Source: DASQFQ01 sp963805525 (lineage in GTDB: Bacteria; Actinomycetota; Thermoleophilia; Solirubrobacterales; Solirubrobacteraceae). Taken from it: a stretch of DNA of 64,000 nt. The notes under the pieces are model-generated. The model did not search any database, had not been told where the DNA came from, and saw only the letters and a list, made by a program, of their open reading frames with translations. A program made the translations under genes and the position numbers. The stretch covers positions 1,054,001 to 1,118,000 of the forward strand of contig CAWDUT010000006.1 of the NCBI GenBank assembly GCA_963805525.1, read 5' to 3'. Every line of letters starts with the position of its first letter. Positions within the stretch are counted from its first letter, which is position 1. Positions 1 to 8,835 of this stretch are shown in pieces.

Positions 1-1
1 G

Positions 2-904
2 GCGGGCGCCGTGAACACCTCGCACCCCGACCGCTGGGTCGGTCACGGCACGGCGCGGAGCTGCACCTCCCGCGCGGTCGTAAGGGCGGTCGCCAAGGGC
101 GGGGTCATTCGCTTCCGCTGCGGGCCCGGCAAGGTCACGATCGTGATGAAGGAGACCGCCAAGGTGGTCAACACGAGCCGCCGCGTCGTCCTCGACGGCC
201 GGGGCAAGGTGACGCTCAGCGGCGGCGGGAAGCGCCGCATCCTCTACCAGGACACCTGCGACAAGCGGCAGATCTGGACCACCTCGCACTGCGACGACCA
301 GGCTACGCCTCGCCTGACGGTGCAGAACCTCACCTTCGCCAAGGGCAACTCGACGGGGGAGACGTACGAGGGCGGCGGTGGCGGCGCGATCTTCGTCCGG
401 GGCGGGCGACTGAAGATCGTGCGCTCGCGCTTCGCAGGCAACCGCTGCGACCCGACCGGTCCGGACCTCGGCGGCGCCGCCGTGCGCGCGCTCTCGCAGT
501 ACCACGACCAGCCGGTCTACGTGACCCGCAGTACGTTCACCCGCGGCGTCTGCAGCAACGGCGCCGGGCTCAGCAGCATCGGCGTGTCGTGGTCGATCTT
601 CAACAGCACCTTCACGCGCAACTCCGCGATCGGCCGCGGCGCCAACCCGCAGCGAGGAGGCACGCCCGGTGGCGGCTCCGGCGGGGCCATCTACACGGAC
701 GGCAACGACTTCCGCGTGCTGATCGCCGGCACGCGCATGACCCGCAACCACGCGCGCGAGGGCGGCGGCGCGATCTTCTTCGTCAGCAACGACCGCACCG
801 GCACGCTCGACATCCGGTCCTCGACGCTGAAGAACAACCCGAGCGACGGCTTCGAGAACTCCCCCGGCATCTTCTTCCTCGGCCAGGAGAAGAGCGTGAG
901 GTGA
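2..904 (+). CDS. Right-handed beta-helix repeat protein, 5' end outside window
   Basis: The frame is open from base 2 and closes with TGA at 902-904, so the true start probably lies left of the window; the first in-frame start inside is GTG at 11. The protein alternates short strands with Asn/Ser/Thr-rich turns (LTVQNLTFAKGN, IVRSRFAGNRC, VTRSTFTRGVC, FNSTFTRNSA, IRSSTLKNN), a periodicity typical of parallel beta-helix (pectate-lyase-like) proteins, with Gly-rich insertions such as GGGGGAIF and GGGSGGAIY. No polysaccharide-lyase catalytic residues are recognisable, so a substrate cannot be named. A signal peptide would be expected in the missing part. Its stop overlaps the GTG of the next, decayed gene. 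Confidence 0.7.
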   Translation, partial: AGAVNTSHPDRWVGHGTARSCTSRAVVRAVAKGGVIRFRCGPGKVTIVMKETAKVVNTSRRVVLDGRGKVTLSGGGKRRILYQDTCDKRQIWTTSHCDDQATPRLTVQNLTFAKGNSTGETYEGGGGGAIFVRGGRLKIVRSRFAGNRCDPTGPDLGGAAVRALSQYHDQPVYVTRSTFTRGVCSNGAGLSSIGVSWSIFNSTFTRNSAIGRGANPQRGGTPGGGSGGAIYTDGNDFRVLIAGTRMTRNHAREGGGAIFFVSNDRTGTLDIRSSTLKNNPSDGFENSPGIFFLGQEKSVR

Positions 905-1483
905 GCATCGACTGGGGAGTCGGCCGCTACGAGCACACGGCCGTCCAGCTGGCGCCTGTGGCGGGCGTCGTGGTGCAGGCGGCCGCGCCGCGGCCCGGCG
1001 AGCGGGTGCTCGACCTCGGCACCGGCACGGGCAACGCGGCGCTGCTGGCGGCGGCGCGGCACGCGAGCGTGATCGGCGTCGACCCGGCGGGCGCCCCTGC
1101 TCGAGGTGGCGCGCGCTCGCGCGGCGGATGCCGGCCTCGACGCCCCGCGCGGCCCGCCGCCGTTCGCGTGGCACGACCAGCAGAAGCTCTCCGAACTCCT
1201 CGGCCCCCACGGCTTCGACGTGAGCGTGGAGCGGCACGACCACACCTTCACGGCGCCCTCGCTCGACGCGTACCTCGAGGTCCAGATGGTCGATCACCCG
1301 CTCAGCAGCGCCTCGCGGGCGATGCTCGAGGCGCAGGGGAAGGCCGACGTCCAGGCCGGCATCGTCGGGCGCGCCCGCGAGATCCTCACCGAGGCCAACG
1401 AGACGAGCGACGGGTTCGCCGTCACCAGCTCCTACGTCGTGGCTACCGCGCGTAGGCCGCCGGAACGCCGCCGTCCACGTTGA
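901..1483 (+). pseudogene. Class I SAM-dependent methyltransferase remnant (frameshift plus internal deletion)
   Basis: From GTG 901 the frame encodes a typical methyltransferase N-terminus (GVGRYEHTAVQLAPVA, then the SAM-binding VLDLGTGTGNAALL and VIGVDPAG). Near 1090-1100 the homology jumps to the next frame (LLEVARARAADAGLDA), consistent with one extra G in the run GGCGGGCG. Immediately after AADAGLDA the sequence continues with PRGPPPFAWHDQQKLSELLG, which in this family lies about 90 residues further on, so the central part (motifs II-III) has been lost. The C-terminal part (DAYLEVQMVDHPL, TSSYVVATARR) is intact and ends at 1483, overlapping the convergent rhaEW end by 41 bases. Family knowledge sets the expected length at about 260-280 residues; this remnant has about 190 codons. 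Confidence 0.7.
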
Positions 1484-3494
1484 GCAGGTTCCCCGTGCTC
1501 TTGCCCGAGCGCGCGGGGGAGGCGAAGTGCAGGACCGCGCTGGCGATGTCGTCCGGGAAGATGTTGACCCGCAGCGTGGTCCGCTGGCGATAGTGCTCCT
1601 CGAGCTCGTCGGGCTCGATCCCGTAGGAGGCAGCGCGCTCCTCGCGCCACGAGGAGTCCCAGATCCGGGAGCCCTGGAGGACCGCGTCGGGGTTGACGGT
1701 GTTGACGCGGATGCCGGCGCCGCCGCCCTCCTCGGCGAGGCAGCGCGCGAGGTGCAGCTCGGCGGCCTTGGCCGACGAGTACGCCGCGGCGTTCTTGCCC
1801 GCCACGACCGCGTTCTTGGACGCGATGAAGACGATCGAGCCGCCGATGGCCTGCTGCCGCAGGATCCGGAACGCCTCGCGCGCGACGAGGAAGTAGCCGG
1901 TGACGAGGATGTCGTGGTTGCGGTGCCACTCGTCGAGCGTCGTGTCCTCGAGCGCCGCGCTGGACGCGACGCCGGCGTTGGAGACGAGGATGTCGACGCC
2001 GCCGTAGCGCGCGACCGCCTCGGCGAACGCCCCGGCCACGGCCTCCTCGCTGGTGACGTCGCCGCTGACCGCGAGCCCGTCGTCGCCGTAGGCCTCGATG
2101 GCGTCCTCCGCGCCCTCCTGGTCGAGGTCGAACGCGACCACGCACGCGCCCGCCTCGGCGAGCGCGTCGCCGATCGCGCGGCCGATCCCGCCCGCGCCGC
2201 CGGTCACCAGCGCGACGCGCCCCTGCAGCTCGCCGGGCGGCGGCGCCTGCGCGAGCTTGTAGAGCTCGAGCGGCCAGTACTCGATCGCGAAGCTCTCGGC
2301 GGCGTCGAGCGAGACGAATTCGTCGAGCGCGTGCGCGCCGGCCATCACCTCGATCGCGCGGTGGTAGAGGTCGCGCGAGAGCTTCGAGGCCTTGGTCGTG
2401 GGCGCCGCCGCGACCAACCCGAGGTGCTGCACCAGCACGACCCGCGGGTCGGGGTCGGCCGGCTCGGTCGACTCGTCACCGTAACTTTCCAAGTAATCCC
2501 TGTAGTCCTCGCGGAACGCCTCGGCGCCCGCGACGATCCGCTCGCGCAGCGCGTCGGCGTCGTCGGTCTCGGGGTCGTACGGGATCCACAGCGGCAGGCG
2601 CTTGGTGTGCACGAGGTGGTCTGGGCACGGCGCGCCCACCCGTACCAGCTTCTCGGCGTCGGCCGAGGACACGAACTCGAGCGCCCGCTCCGAGGTGTCG
2701 ACCGTCAGCAGCTTGTGCCTCTTGCTCGAGACCGCGCCGCGGATCGCCGGCAGCAGCTCTTGCAGCAGCTCCGGCCGCGCGCGGTCGGCGGCAGCGTGGC
2801 GGCCGCCGAAGCGCGCCGCGTCACCGGTGCGCTCGTTCACGAACGCGACCGCCTGATTGATGACCTCGATCGTGCGCCGGTAGGCCGCCTCGGCGCTGTC
2901 GCCCCACACCACCAGCCCGTGCTTGGCGAGCACGACGAGCTTCAGGTCCGGCTTGGCGCGCGCCGCCTCGCCGACCTGCTTCGACAGAGTGAAGCCGGGC
3001 CGGATGTAGGGGATCCACGCGGCGGCGTCGCCGAAGCACTCCGCCACCAGCCGTTCGCCGTCGGCGCTGCCGGCGAGCACGTTGATCCCGTCGGGGTGCG
3101 TGTGGTGGACGTGCGACGCGGGGACGAACGCGTGCAGCAGGGTCTCGATCGAGCAGCGCGGCGCCGCGGGGTCGAGCTGGCAGCGCGACAGGTAGGCGAC
3201 CATGTCCTCGTCGCTCATCGCGTCGCGCTCGATCAACGGCAGCACCTCGTCGAGCTTGAGCGCGGTGAAGTGCTCCGGCCCCATGGTGGCGAGGTCGGAG
3301 CCCGAGCCCTTGACCCACATGACGTCGATCTCGCGCCCGGTGTGGTCGCTCGCGCGGCCCTTCGCGGATGTGTTCCCGCCGCCGAAGTTGGAGACAGCGC
3401 GGTTCGCGCCCAGCAGGTGCGAGGCGTGCACGAGCTGGTCGAGCACGGCGTCTGGCGCCTCGCCGCTCCAGAGGTCCTCGACGCGATCGATCAT
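1443..3494 (-). CDS. rhaEW: Bifunctional L-rhamnulose-1-phosphate aldolase / L-lactaldehyde dehydrogenase
   Basis: 683-residue fusion. The N-terminal half (about 1-400) is a class II aldolase domain that cleaves rhamnulose-1-phosphate to DHAP and L-lactaldehyde: FGGGNTSAKG near the N-terminus, zinc-ligand histidines in HVHHTHPDGINVLAG and AKHGLVVWGD. The C-terminal half (about 415-682) is a short-chain dehydrogenase with GGAGGIGRAIG nucleotide-binding loop, VSNAGVASS and the YSSAK catalytic Tyr/Lys, expected to oxidise lactaldehyde to lactate. This domain order and length match the RhaEW family known from Bacillus and other bacteria. I chose ATG 3494 (MIDRVEDLW) because it overlaps the rhaI stop as ATGA and longer versions add unconserved Arg-rich sequence. 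Last gene of the rha operon; no clear terminator follows. Confidence 0.93.
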   Translation of the reverse strand: MIDRVEDLWSGEAPDAVLDQLVHASHLLGANRAVSNFGGGNTSAKGRASDHTGREIDVMWVKGSGSDLATMGPEHFTALKLDEVLPLIERDAMSDEDMVAYLSRCQLDPAAPRCSIETLLHAFVPASHVHHTHPDGINVLAGSADGERLVAECFGDAAAWIPYIRPGFTLSKQVGEAARAKPDLKLVVLAKHGLVVWGDSAEAAYRRTIEVINQAVAFVNERTGDAARFGGRHAAADRARPELLQELLPAIRGAVSSKRHKLLTVDTSERALEFVSSADAEKLVRVGAPCPDHLVHTKRLPLWIPYDPETDDADALRERIVAGAEAFREDYRDYLESYGDESTEPADPDPRVVLVQHLGLVAAAPTTKASKLSRDLYHRAIEVMAGAHALDEFVSLDAAESFAIEYWPLELYKLAQAPPPGELQGRVALVTGGAGGIGRAIGDALAEAGACVVAFDLDQEGAEDAIEAYGDDGLAVSGDVTSEEAVAGAFAEAVARYGGVDILVSNAGVASSAALEDTTLDEWHRNHDILVTGYFLVAREAFRILRQQAIGGSIVFIASKNAVVAGKNAAAYSSAKAAELHLARCLAEEGGGAGIRVNTVNPDAVLQGSRIWDSSWREERAASYGIEPDELEEHYRQRTTLRVNIFPDDIASAVLHFASPARSGKSTGNLLNVDGGVPAAYAR

Positions 3495-4603
3495 GCCCGC
3501 TCCTCCGCCTTCAGGGTGGTATAGCCCGACCGCCGGTGCGCGGCGATCGGATCCTCCTCGGCGCCGAGCGACGCTCGCACGCCGGCGCACAAGTCGCGCA
3601 CGTCGGTGCGGTACGCGTCCAGCAGCACCTCATGGCCTCCGAGCACGTCGCCCGCCTCCTGGGCGGCGCGTAGCGCGTCGCGGTCCACGAGCAGCGCCTT
3701 CGCGTAGGCCTCCTGCAGGTTGATGATCGACAGCACCATCGCCTCGACCTTCGCCTCGACGTTGTGTGACTGGTCGATCGTGAGCCGCGGAAGGCCGCCC
3801 TCGGCGAGCTCGAAGAAGATCAGGAACAGCTCGAACGGGTTGACCGAGCCGACGATCAGGTCGTCGTCGGCGTACTTGCGGTTGTTGAAGTGGAAGCCGC
3901 CGAGCCGGCCCTCGGCATCGAGCAGGGCCACGATCTGCTCGATGTTCACGCCCTGGGCGTGGTGGCCGAGGTCGATCAGCACCCGCGCGCGGTCGCCCAG
4001 CTTCTGGCAGGTCAGCAGCGCGGAGCCCCAGTCGGCGAGGTCGGTGGCGTAGAACGCCGGCTCGAAGAGCTTGTACTCGACCAGCAGCTCCTGGTCGTCG
4101 GGCAGCTGCGCGTAGACCTGCGAGAGCGAGTCGTGCAGCCGAGCGCGGCGGGCGCGGAGGTCGTCCTGGCCGGGGTAGTTGGTGCCGTCGGCGAGCCACA
4201 GCGACTGCGCGGTCGAGCCGAGCTCGGCCGCGATCCCGAGGCACTCGACGAGATGCCCGACGGCCTTCTCGCGCACGCGCGCGTCCGGGTGGGTCACCGA
4301 GCCGAGCTTGTAGTCGTCGTCCTGGAACAGGTTCGGGTTGACCGCGCCGACGCGAAGCCCGCGCGCCTCGATGTGCTCACGCAGCGCGCCGTAGTCGTCG
4401 ACCTTGTCCCACGGGATGTGCAGCGCCACCGCGCCGGCGGTGCCGGTCAGGCGCTGGACCTCGGCGGCGTCGTCGATGCGCTCGAAGACGTCGCGCGGGC
4501 GGCCGGGCTGGGGGAACGTCCCGAAGCGGGTGCCGGAGTCGCCATAGCCCCACGACGGGGTTTCGATCACGAGCTCGCGCAGGCGGGCCTCGACGTCGGT
4601 CAC
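3491..4603 (-). CDS. rhaI: L-rhamnose isomerase (RhaI type)
   Basis: 370-residue TIM-barrel isomerase converting L-rhamnose to L-rhamnulose in the cytoplasm. Recognisable family segments are SLWLADGTNYPGQDD, LVEYKLFEPAFYATD (Glu/Lys of the active site), VLIDLGHHAQGVNIEQI and GGFHFNNRKYADDDLIVGS, which carry the metal-binding Asp/His/Asn residues of the Pseudomonas stutzeri-type enzyme rather than the E. coli RhaA type. GTG 4603 (TDVEARLREL) overlaps the rhaB stop as GTGA, giving translational coupling to the kinase. Length is normal or slightly short for this family. Confidence 0.93.
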   Translation of the reverse strand: MTDVEARLRELVIETPSWGYGDSGTRFGTFPQPGRPRDVFERIDDAAEVQRLTGTAGAVALHIPWDKVDDYGALREHIEARGLRVGAVNPNLFQDDDYKLGSVTHPDARVREKAVGHLVECLGIAAELGSTAQSLWLADGTNYPGQDDLRARRARLHDSLSQVYAQLPDDQELLVEYKLFEPAFYATDLADWGSALLTCQKLGDRARVLIDLGHHAQGVNIEQIVALLDAEGRLGGFHFNNRKYADDDLIVGSVNPFELFLIFFELAEGGLPRLTIDQSHNVEAKVEAMVLSIINLQEAYAKALLVDRDALRAAQEAGDVLGGHEVLLDAYRTDVRDLCAGVRASLGAEEDPIAAHRRSGYTTLKAEERA

Positions 4604-6036
4604 GATGCTCTCTCCTCGAGTCGGAGGCCGGTGACGGCCAGGAAGCGTTCGTAGGTCTCGCCGTCGCCCGACGGCTCATGCAGCTTCGGCTCGGCCGAGG
4701 CGGCAGCTGCCTCGCGCAGCTCGGCGAGCGAGGCGAGCTCGCCGGCGCCCCGCGCCTGCACGAGCACGTTTCCGAGCGCGGTCGCCTCGACCGGGCCGGC
4801 GAGCACCTCGCGGCCGCACAGGTCGGCGGTCAGCCGGCACAGCAGGTCGTTGCGCGCGCCGCCGCCGATCACGTGGATGCGGCGCACCTCGCGGCCGCTG
4901 ACCGCCTCGAGCCGCTCCAGCGTCCAGCGGTACTTGCAGGCGAGCGAGGCGAGGATGCTGCGAACGGTTGCGCCGACGCCGTCCGGCGCGGGCTGACCGG
5001 TGCGCTCGCAGGCGGCGGCGATGCGGGCGGGGATGTCGCCGGGGCGGAGGAACTCGTCGGCGTCGGGGTCGAACAGCGGAACGTCCGGTTCCGCTGCCTT
5101 CGCGAGCGCGTGCAGCTCGTCGTAGGAGGTGTCGCCCCAGCAGCGGCGCGACTCCTCCAGCAGCCACAGCCCCATCACGTTCTTGAGCAGTCGCGTGGTG
5201 CCGTCGATCCCGCGCTCGTTGGTGAGGGTGGCGTCGCGTGCGGCGTCGCTCAGGACCGGCTCCGGCAGCTCGAGCCCGAGCAGCGACCACGTGCCGCTGG
5301 AGAGCACCGCCGCGTGCTCGTCGACCGGCACGGCCGCGAACGCCGACGCGGTGTCGTGGCCGGCGACCGCGTAGACGGGCGTGTCGCCGAGCTCGTGATG
5401 GCCGAGCAGCGGGCCGAGCTGGGTGCCGGGCTCCGCGAGCGGCCCGAACAGGCGCTCCGGCAGCCCCAGCTCGCCGATCAGCTCGCTCGCCCACTCGCCG
5501 CTGCGGGCGTCGAGCAGGCCGGTGGTCGAGGCGTTCGTGCGCTCGTTGGCGAGCTCGCCGCACAACCACAGCGCGAGCAGGTCGGGCACGAGCGCGATCC
5601 GCTGCGCGGCCTGCAAAGCGGGCGAGCCCTCGTCGGCGAGCAGCTGGAAGACGGTGTTGATCGGCATCGTCTGGATGCCGGCGGTGGCGTAGAGCCGCTC
5701 GGCCGGCACGCGCTCGAACGCGCGCTCGATCATCCCGTCGGTGCGGTCGTCGCGATAGTGGAAGGGGAGGCCGAGGACGCGGTGCTCGCCGTCGAGCAGC
5801 GCGTAGTCGACGCCCCACGTGTCGACCCCGACGCCGGCCAGCTCGCCTGCGCGGCGCAGCCCGGTGAGCGTCTCGGTGAACAGGTGCAGCAGGTTCCAGC
5901 GCAGGCCGTCGGGCAGGCGCACCGGCCGGTTCTCGAAGCGGTGCACCTCCTCGAGCTCGACCCGCCCGCCGTCCAGCGAGCCGCGCACCACGCGGCCGCT
6001 GGTCGCGCCGAGATCGACGGCGGCGTAGTCAGTCAA
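4600..6036 (-). CDS. rhaB: L-rhamnulokinase
   Basis: 478-residue FGGY-family kinase that phosphorylates L-rhamnulose at C1. Features in order: N-terminal phosphate loop AAVDLGATSGRVVRG, GVDTWGVDYALLD with the probable catalytic Asp, central AGHDTASAFAAVP, LSSGTWSLLGLE, and the C-terminal nucleotide-binding VIGGGARNDLLCRLTAD followed by GPVEATALGNVLVQ. The start is TTG at 6036 (TDYAAVDLG), eight bases inside the end of rhaM; no ATG or GTG is available near the conserved N-terminus. The stop overlaps the GTG of rhaI. A longer upstream frame is unconserved Arg/Ser-rich sequence and was discarded. Confidence 0.92.
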   Translation of the reverse strand: MTDYAAVDLGATSGRVVRGSLDGGRVELEEVHRFENRPVRLPDGLRWNLLHLFTETLTGLRRAGELAGVGVDTWGVDYALLDGEHRVLGLPFHYRDDRTDGMIERAFERVPAERLYATAGIQTMPINTVFQLLADEGSPALQAAQRIALVPDLLALWLCGELANERTNASTTGLLDARSGEWASELIGELGLPERLFGPLAEPGTQLGPLLGHHELGDTPVYAVAGHDTASAFAAVPVDEHAAVLSSGTWSLLGLELPEPVLSDAARDATLTNERGIDGTTRLLKNVMGLWLLEESRRCWGDTSYDELHALAKAAEPDVPLFDPDADEFLRPGDIPARIAAACERTGQPAPDGVGATVRSILASLACKYRWTLERLEAVSGREVRRIHVIGGGARNDLLCRLTADLCGREVLAGPVEATALGNVLVQARGAGELASLAELREAAAASAEPKLHEPSGDGETYERFLAVTGLRLEERAS

Positions 6037-6337
6037 GGTGGAAGACCTCCTCGAGGCGCACGAGCCCCTCGTCGGCGCGCTCGCCGAAGAACGCCGCCAT
6101 CTCCGACTGCCAGCGGTCGTTGACGTCGGTCGCCGCCATCGCCCGCTGGGCCGCCTCGAAGTCCTCCGTCTCGACGTAGCCGACCAGCAGCCCATCCTCG
6201 TGCAGGAACAGCGAATAGTTGCCCCAGCCCGCCTCGCGTAGTGCGTCCCGCATCTCGGGCCACACGTTGCGGTGGCGCTCCTTGTACTCGTCGAGCCGCT
6301 CGGGGTCGACGCGCAGCAGGAAGCAGACGCGCTCCAT
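6029..6337 (-). CDS. rhaM: L-rhamnose mutarotase
   Basis: 102-residue protein with the full RhaM/RhaU signature: RVCFLLRVDPERLDEYKERH, VWPEM, WGNYSLFLHEDGLLVGYVE and a C-terminal DRWQSEM segment. It interconverts alpha and beta anomers of L-rhamnose, feeding the isomerase. ATG 6337 shares its A with the stop of the upstream isomerase (TGATG). The stop lies inside the first codons of rhaB, so the two are translationally coupled. Length is exactly that of the family. Confidence 0.93.
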   Translation of the reverse strand: MERVCFLLRVDPERLDEYKERHRNVWPEMRDALREAGWGNYSLFLHEDGLLVGYVETEDFEAAQRAMAATDVNDRWQSEMAAFFGERADEGLVRLEEVFHLD

Positions 6338-7752
6338 CAGCCGACCTCCGCGTACTCGAGGTCGAGCATGCGGGCGACGGCGCGCACGTCACGCGCGACG
6401 TGGCCGACGCCGAGCGCGACGTGGTGGGTCGGGCCCTGCTCGCACCAGCGCTCGAGGAACTCGGCGGGCCGGTGGCCGAAGCGCAGGCGGCTGTTGGTGT
6501 TGCCGATCCGGAACGTCTCGCCGGGGATCGACTCGCCCTCGGCGGCGAGCAGCTTCAGCCGCCCGTCCGCGGTCTGCGTGCAGCCGACGATCGTCACCGG
6601 CCCGTAGCGGACCTTGAACTCGACGCTCAGCCCGGCGCCGCTCTTGCCGTGGTAGAGCTGGAGCGCGCGCAGCGTCGGCTGCTCCTGCGCGATCGCGACG
6701 TGGCCCGGGCCGTCGTGGCCCATCAGCACGAAGTCCTCGTCGAAGTCGAGCGCGTAGTACTCGGTGTAGGAGCCGCCCGCGCCGAGCCGGTCGAGGATCA
6801 GCTGCGCGAGGTTGGTCTTGAGGTCGGCCTCGCCCGCGGTCGGGATGCCACGCGCGGTCAGCAGCGAGTTGCCGACGATCAGGCCGGCCCCGAGCCGCTC
6901 GGCCTCGTTGTCGCCCACACCGCGGTAGTAGTAGGTCAGCGCGTCGAGCTCGAAGTCCTCGACCAGCGCGTCGAGCCCGACCGCCACGCGCGCCGACCAG
7001 TCGAGCGCATCGTGCTCGATCGGGCCGGCGATCGGGTCGTCACTCGGATCCGCGAACGCGAACATCTCGCGGATCTCCGCGACCTTCGCGTCGACCTCGG
7101 CGTCATCGGCCGCCGCCACCCGCGCCCCGAGGTCGTCGATCTCGAGCACCTCGACGTGCGCGCCGACCTGCGAGTGGACCATCGTGAAGTCGGTGTACAT
7201 GTCGAGCATTCCCGGATACACGTGGCCGAGGAAGCCGATGCGCGAGCGCCGCAGCGATCGAGCCACGCCGGCCGCGCGCACCCAGGCGCCGATCTTCGCC
7301 CACGCGCGCTCGTCGTCCTCGATCGTCCCCGCGACGGTGTCGTAGGGGATGCCCGCGCGCGTGAACGCGCCCGCGAGCTCCGGCACGCAGCAGGCCGCGC
7401 AGTTGGCCAGCCACTCGCCGGTGCCGGTGTTCGCGTAGTCGAGGCTCGTCGTCGGCTGCAACCCGAGCAGCAGCACCGGCGCCTTGGCGGCCTGCGCGAC
7501 CGGGAGCACCGTGCTCGAGGTCGCGTAGGTCACCGCGTGGCAGATCACGAGGTCGACCTGGGCGGCCGCGAAGCGGTCGCCCGCCTCGCGGCCGGCCTGC
7601 TCGCTGTCGACCAGGCCGGCCGAGATCACGTCGCCGCCGAGCTCGGCGACGCGCTCTTCGACGCGCCGCTGGTAGCCCTCGACGCGCTCCTTGAGCCCGT
7701 CGAACTGCGGCCAGTAGGCCGCCAGGCCGATCCCGAAGACGCCGACGCTCAT
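6337..7752 (-). CDS. L-arabinose/L-fucose isomerase family protein in the rha operon
   Basis: 471 residues with the AraA/FucI-type fold. The N-terminal half has the sugar-isomerase Rossmann-like part (VDLVICHAVTYATSS, LLGLQPTTSLDY, IGFLGHVYPGMLDMYTDFTMV). The C-terminal half has the expected catalytic region: IPTAGEADLKTNLAQ, DEDFVLMGHDGPGH and the terminal THHVALGVGH, which supply acidic and His metal ligands of the AraA group. It is not related to the TIM-barrel RhaI further down the same operon. It may act on a second deoxysugar or pentose carried by the same transporter, or on an L-rhamnose epimer; the sequence alone does not decide. ATG 7752 lies 10 bases after rhaS. Confidence 0.8.
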   Translation of the reverse strand: MSVGVFGIGLAAYWPQFDGLKERVEGYQRRVEERVAELGGDVISAGLVDSEQAGREAGDRFAAAQVDLVICHAVTYATSSTVLPVAQAAKAPVLLLGLQPTTSLDYANTGTGEWLANCAACCVPELAGAFTRAGIPYDTVAGTIEDDERAWAKIGAWVRAAGVARSLRRSRIGFLGHVYPGMLDMYTDFTMVHSQVGAHVEVLEIDDLGARVAAADDAEVDAKVAEIREMFAFADPSDDPIAGPIEHDALDWSARVAVGLDALVEDFELDALTYYYRGVGDNEAERLGAGLIVGNSLLTARGIPTAGEADLKTNLAQLILDRLGAGGSYTEYYALDFDEDFVLMGHDGPGHVAIAQEQPTLRALQLYHGKSGAGLSVEFKVRYGPVTIVGCTQTADGRLKLLAAEGESIPGETFRIGNTNSRLRFGHRPAEFLERWCEQGPTHHVALGVGHVARDVRAVARMLDLEYAEVG

Positions 7753-7762
7753 CCGATTCGAC

Positions 7763-8833
7763 TCAGAAGTCGAACTTGTCGATGTTGCCCTTGTTGAACG
7801 TCGTCAGCGGGCCGAGCACGATCTCGCCGTTGGCGCCGATCGTGTACTCGCCGAGACGCCCGGCCTTGAACTTCTCGCCCTGCTTGCCGCTGATGCGCCC
7901 GGCGACGAGCGCCGCGGCGGCCTGGCCGGCGAGATAGCCCACGTCCTTCGGAACCCACAGCTGGAACTCGTCCACCGTTCCGTCCTTCACGTACTTGCGC
8001 ATCTGATTCGGGAAGCCGAGCCCGGTCAGCTTGATCTTGCCCTTCTGCGGCGAGGTTGACAGGTAGCGCGCGGCGGCGGCGACGCCAACCGTGGTGGGGG
8101 AGATGACGCCCTTGAGGTTGGGGTAGGCCTGGATCAGGCCCTGCATCTGCTGGAAGGACTTCTGGTCGTCGTCATCGCCGTAGGCGACCTTCACGAGTTT
8201 CATGTCCTTGTACTTCGGGTCCTTGAGCGTGTCCTTCATGACCTTGATCCACGCGTTCTGGTTGGTCGCGTTGGCGGTCGCCGAGAGGATCGCGATCTGG
8301 CCCTTGTTCCCGATCTGCTTGGCGATCGACTCGACCTGGTTCTTGCCGACGAGCTCGGTCGTGACCTGGTTGATGAACACGCTGCGCGCGTCGGGCGCGA
8401 CGTCGGAGTCCATCCCGACGATCTTCACGCCCTTCTGAGCGGCCTGCTTGAGCGCCGGGGCGACCGCGTTGGGGTCGTTGCCGGCGATGATGATCGCGTC
8501 CGGCTTCTTCTGGACCGCCGCGTTGATGATCGGGATCTGCGTCGACGCGCCGGCGTCGGTCGGGCCCGAGATCGTGTTCGTCCCGCCGAGCTCCTTCAGC
8601 GCCTCGTCGACGCCGGAGTGCTCGAACTCCTCGTAGGGGTTGCCGAGCTGCTTCGGGATCGAGACCGTCTTCATGCCCTGCTTGAGCGGGGCGTTCGGAT
8701 CGACCTTGCCGCTGTCCGACGAGGACGACGACGAGCTGCTGGACGAGCTCTTGTCGTTCTTGGTCTCGCCGCAGGCGGCGAGCATCAGCGTCGTCGCCAG
8801 CACGGCGAGTGCGGCGATGAGTGCGCGGGGCAT
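7763..8833 (-). CDS. rhaS: Rhamnose ABC transporter substrate-binding lipoprotein
   Basis: 356-residue periplasmic-binding-protein type 1 lipoprotein. The signal peptide ends in a lipobox LMLAAC (Cys21), followed by an unusually long poly-Ser linker (about residues 29-39) that tethers the receptor outside the membrane. The body carries GNPYEEFEHSGVDEALKELG, DAIIIAGNDPNAVAPAL, KIVGMDSDVAPDARSVFIN and ISPTTVGVAAAARYL, the pattern of RhaS and AI-2/LsrB-like receptors. Context (two permeases, a double ATPase and rhamnose enzymes) supports L-rhamnose as ligand. Three bases separate it from the rhaQ stop. Confidence 0.9.
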   Translation of the reverse strand: MPRALIAALAVLATTLMLAACGETKNDKSSSSSSSSSSSDSGKVDPNAPLKQGMKTVSIPKQLGNPYEEFEHSGVDEALKELGGTNTISGPTDAGASTQIPIINAAVQKKPDAIIIAGNDPNAVAPALKQAAQKGVKIVGMDSDVAPDARSVFINQVTTELVGKNQVESIAKQIGNKGQIAILSATANATNQNAWIKVMKDTLKDPKYKDMKLVKVAYGDDDDQKSFQQMQGLIQAYPNLKGVISPTTVGVAAAARYLSTSPQKGKIKLTGLGFPNQMRKYVKDGTVDEFQLWVPKDVGYLAGQAAAALVAGRISGKQGEKFKAGRLGEYTIGANGEIVLGPLTTFNKGNIDKFDF

Positions 8834-8835
8834 GG

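Noticed and set aside
1527..3524. 665-codon open frame antisense to rhaEW
   Set aside because: High-GC shadow frame of a well-supported gene; composition Arg/Ala/Val-rich without any recognisable motif. The same applies to 4678-6123, 6241-7797, 21153-22436, 40703-42850, 52227-54500 and 62219-63856.
4600..6195. Longer start for rhamnulokinase at 6195
   Set aside because: The extra 53 residues are Arg/Ser-rich antisense-like sequence inside rhaM; the conserved N-terminus begins at TTG 6036.
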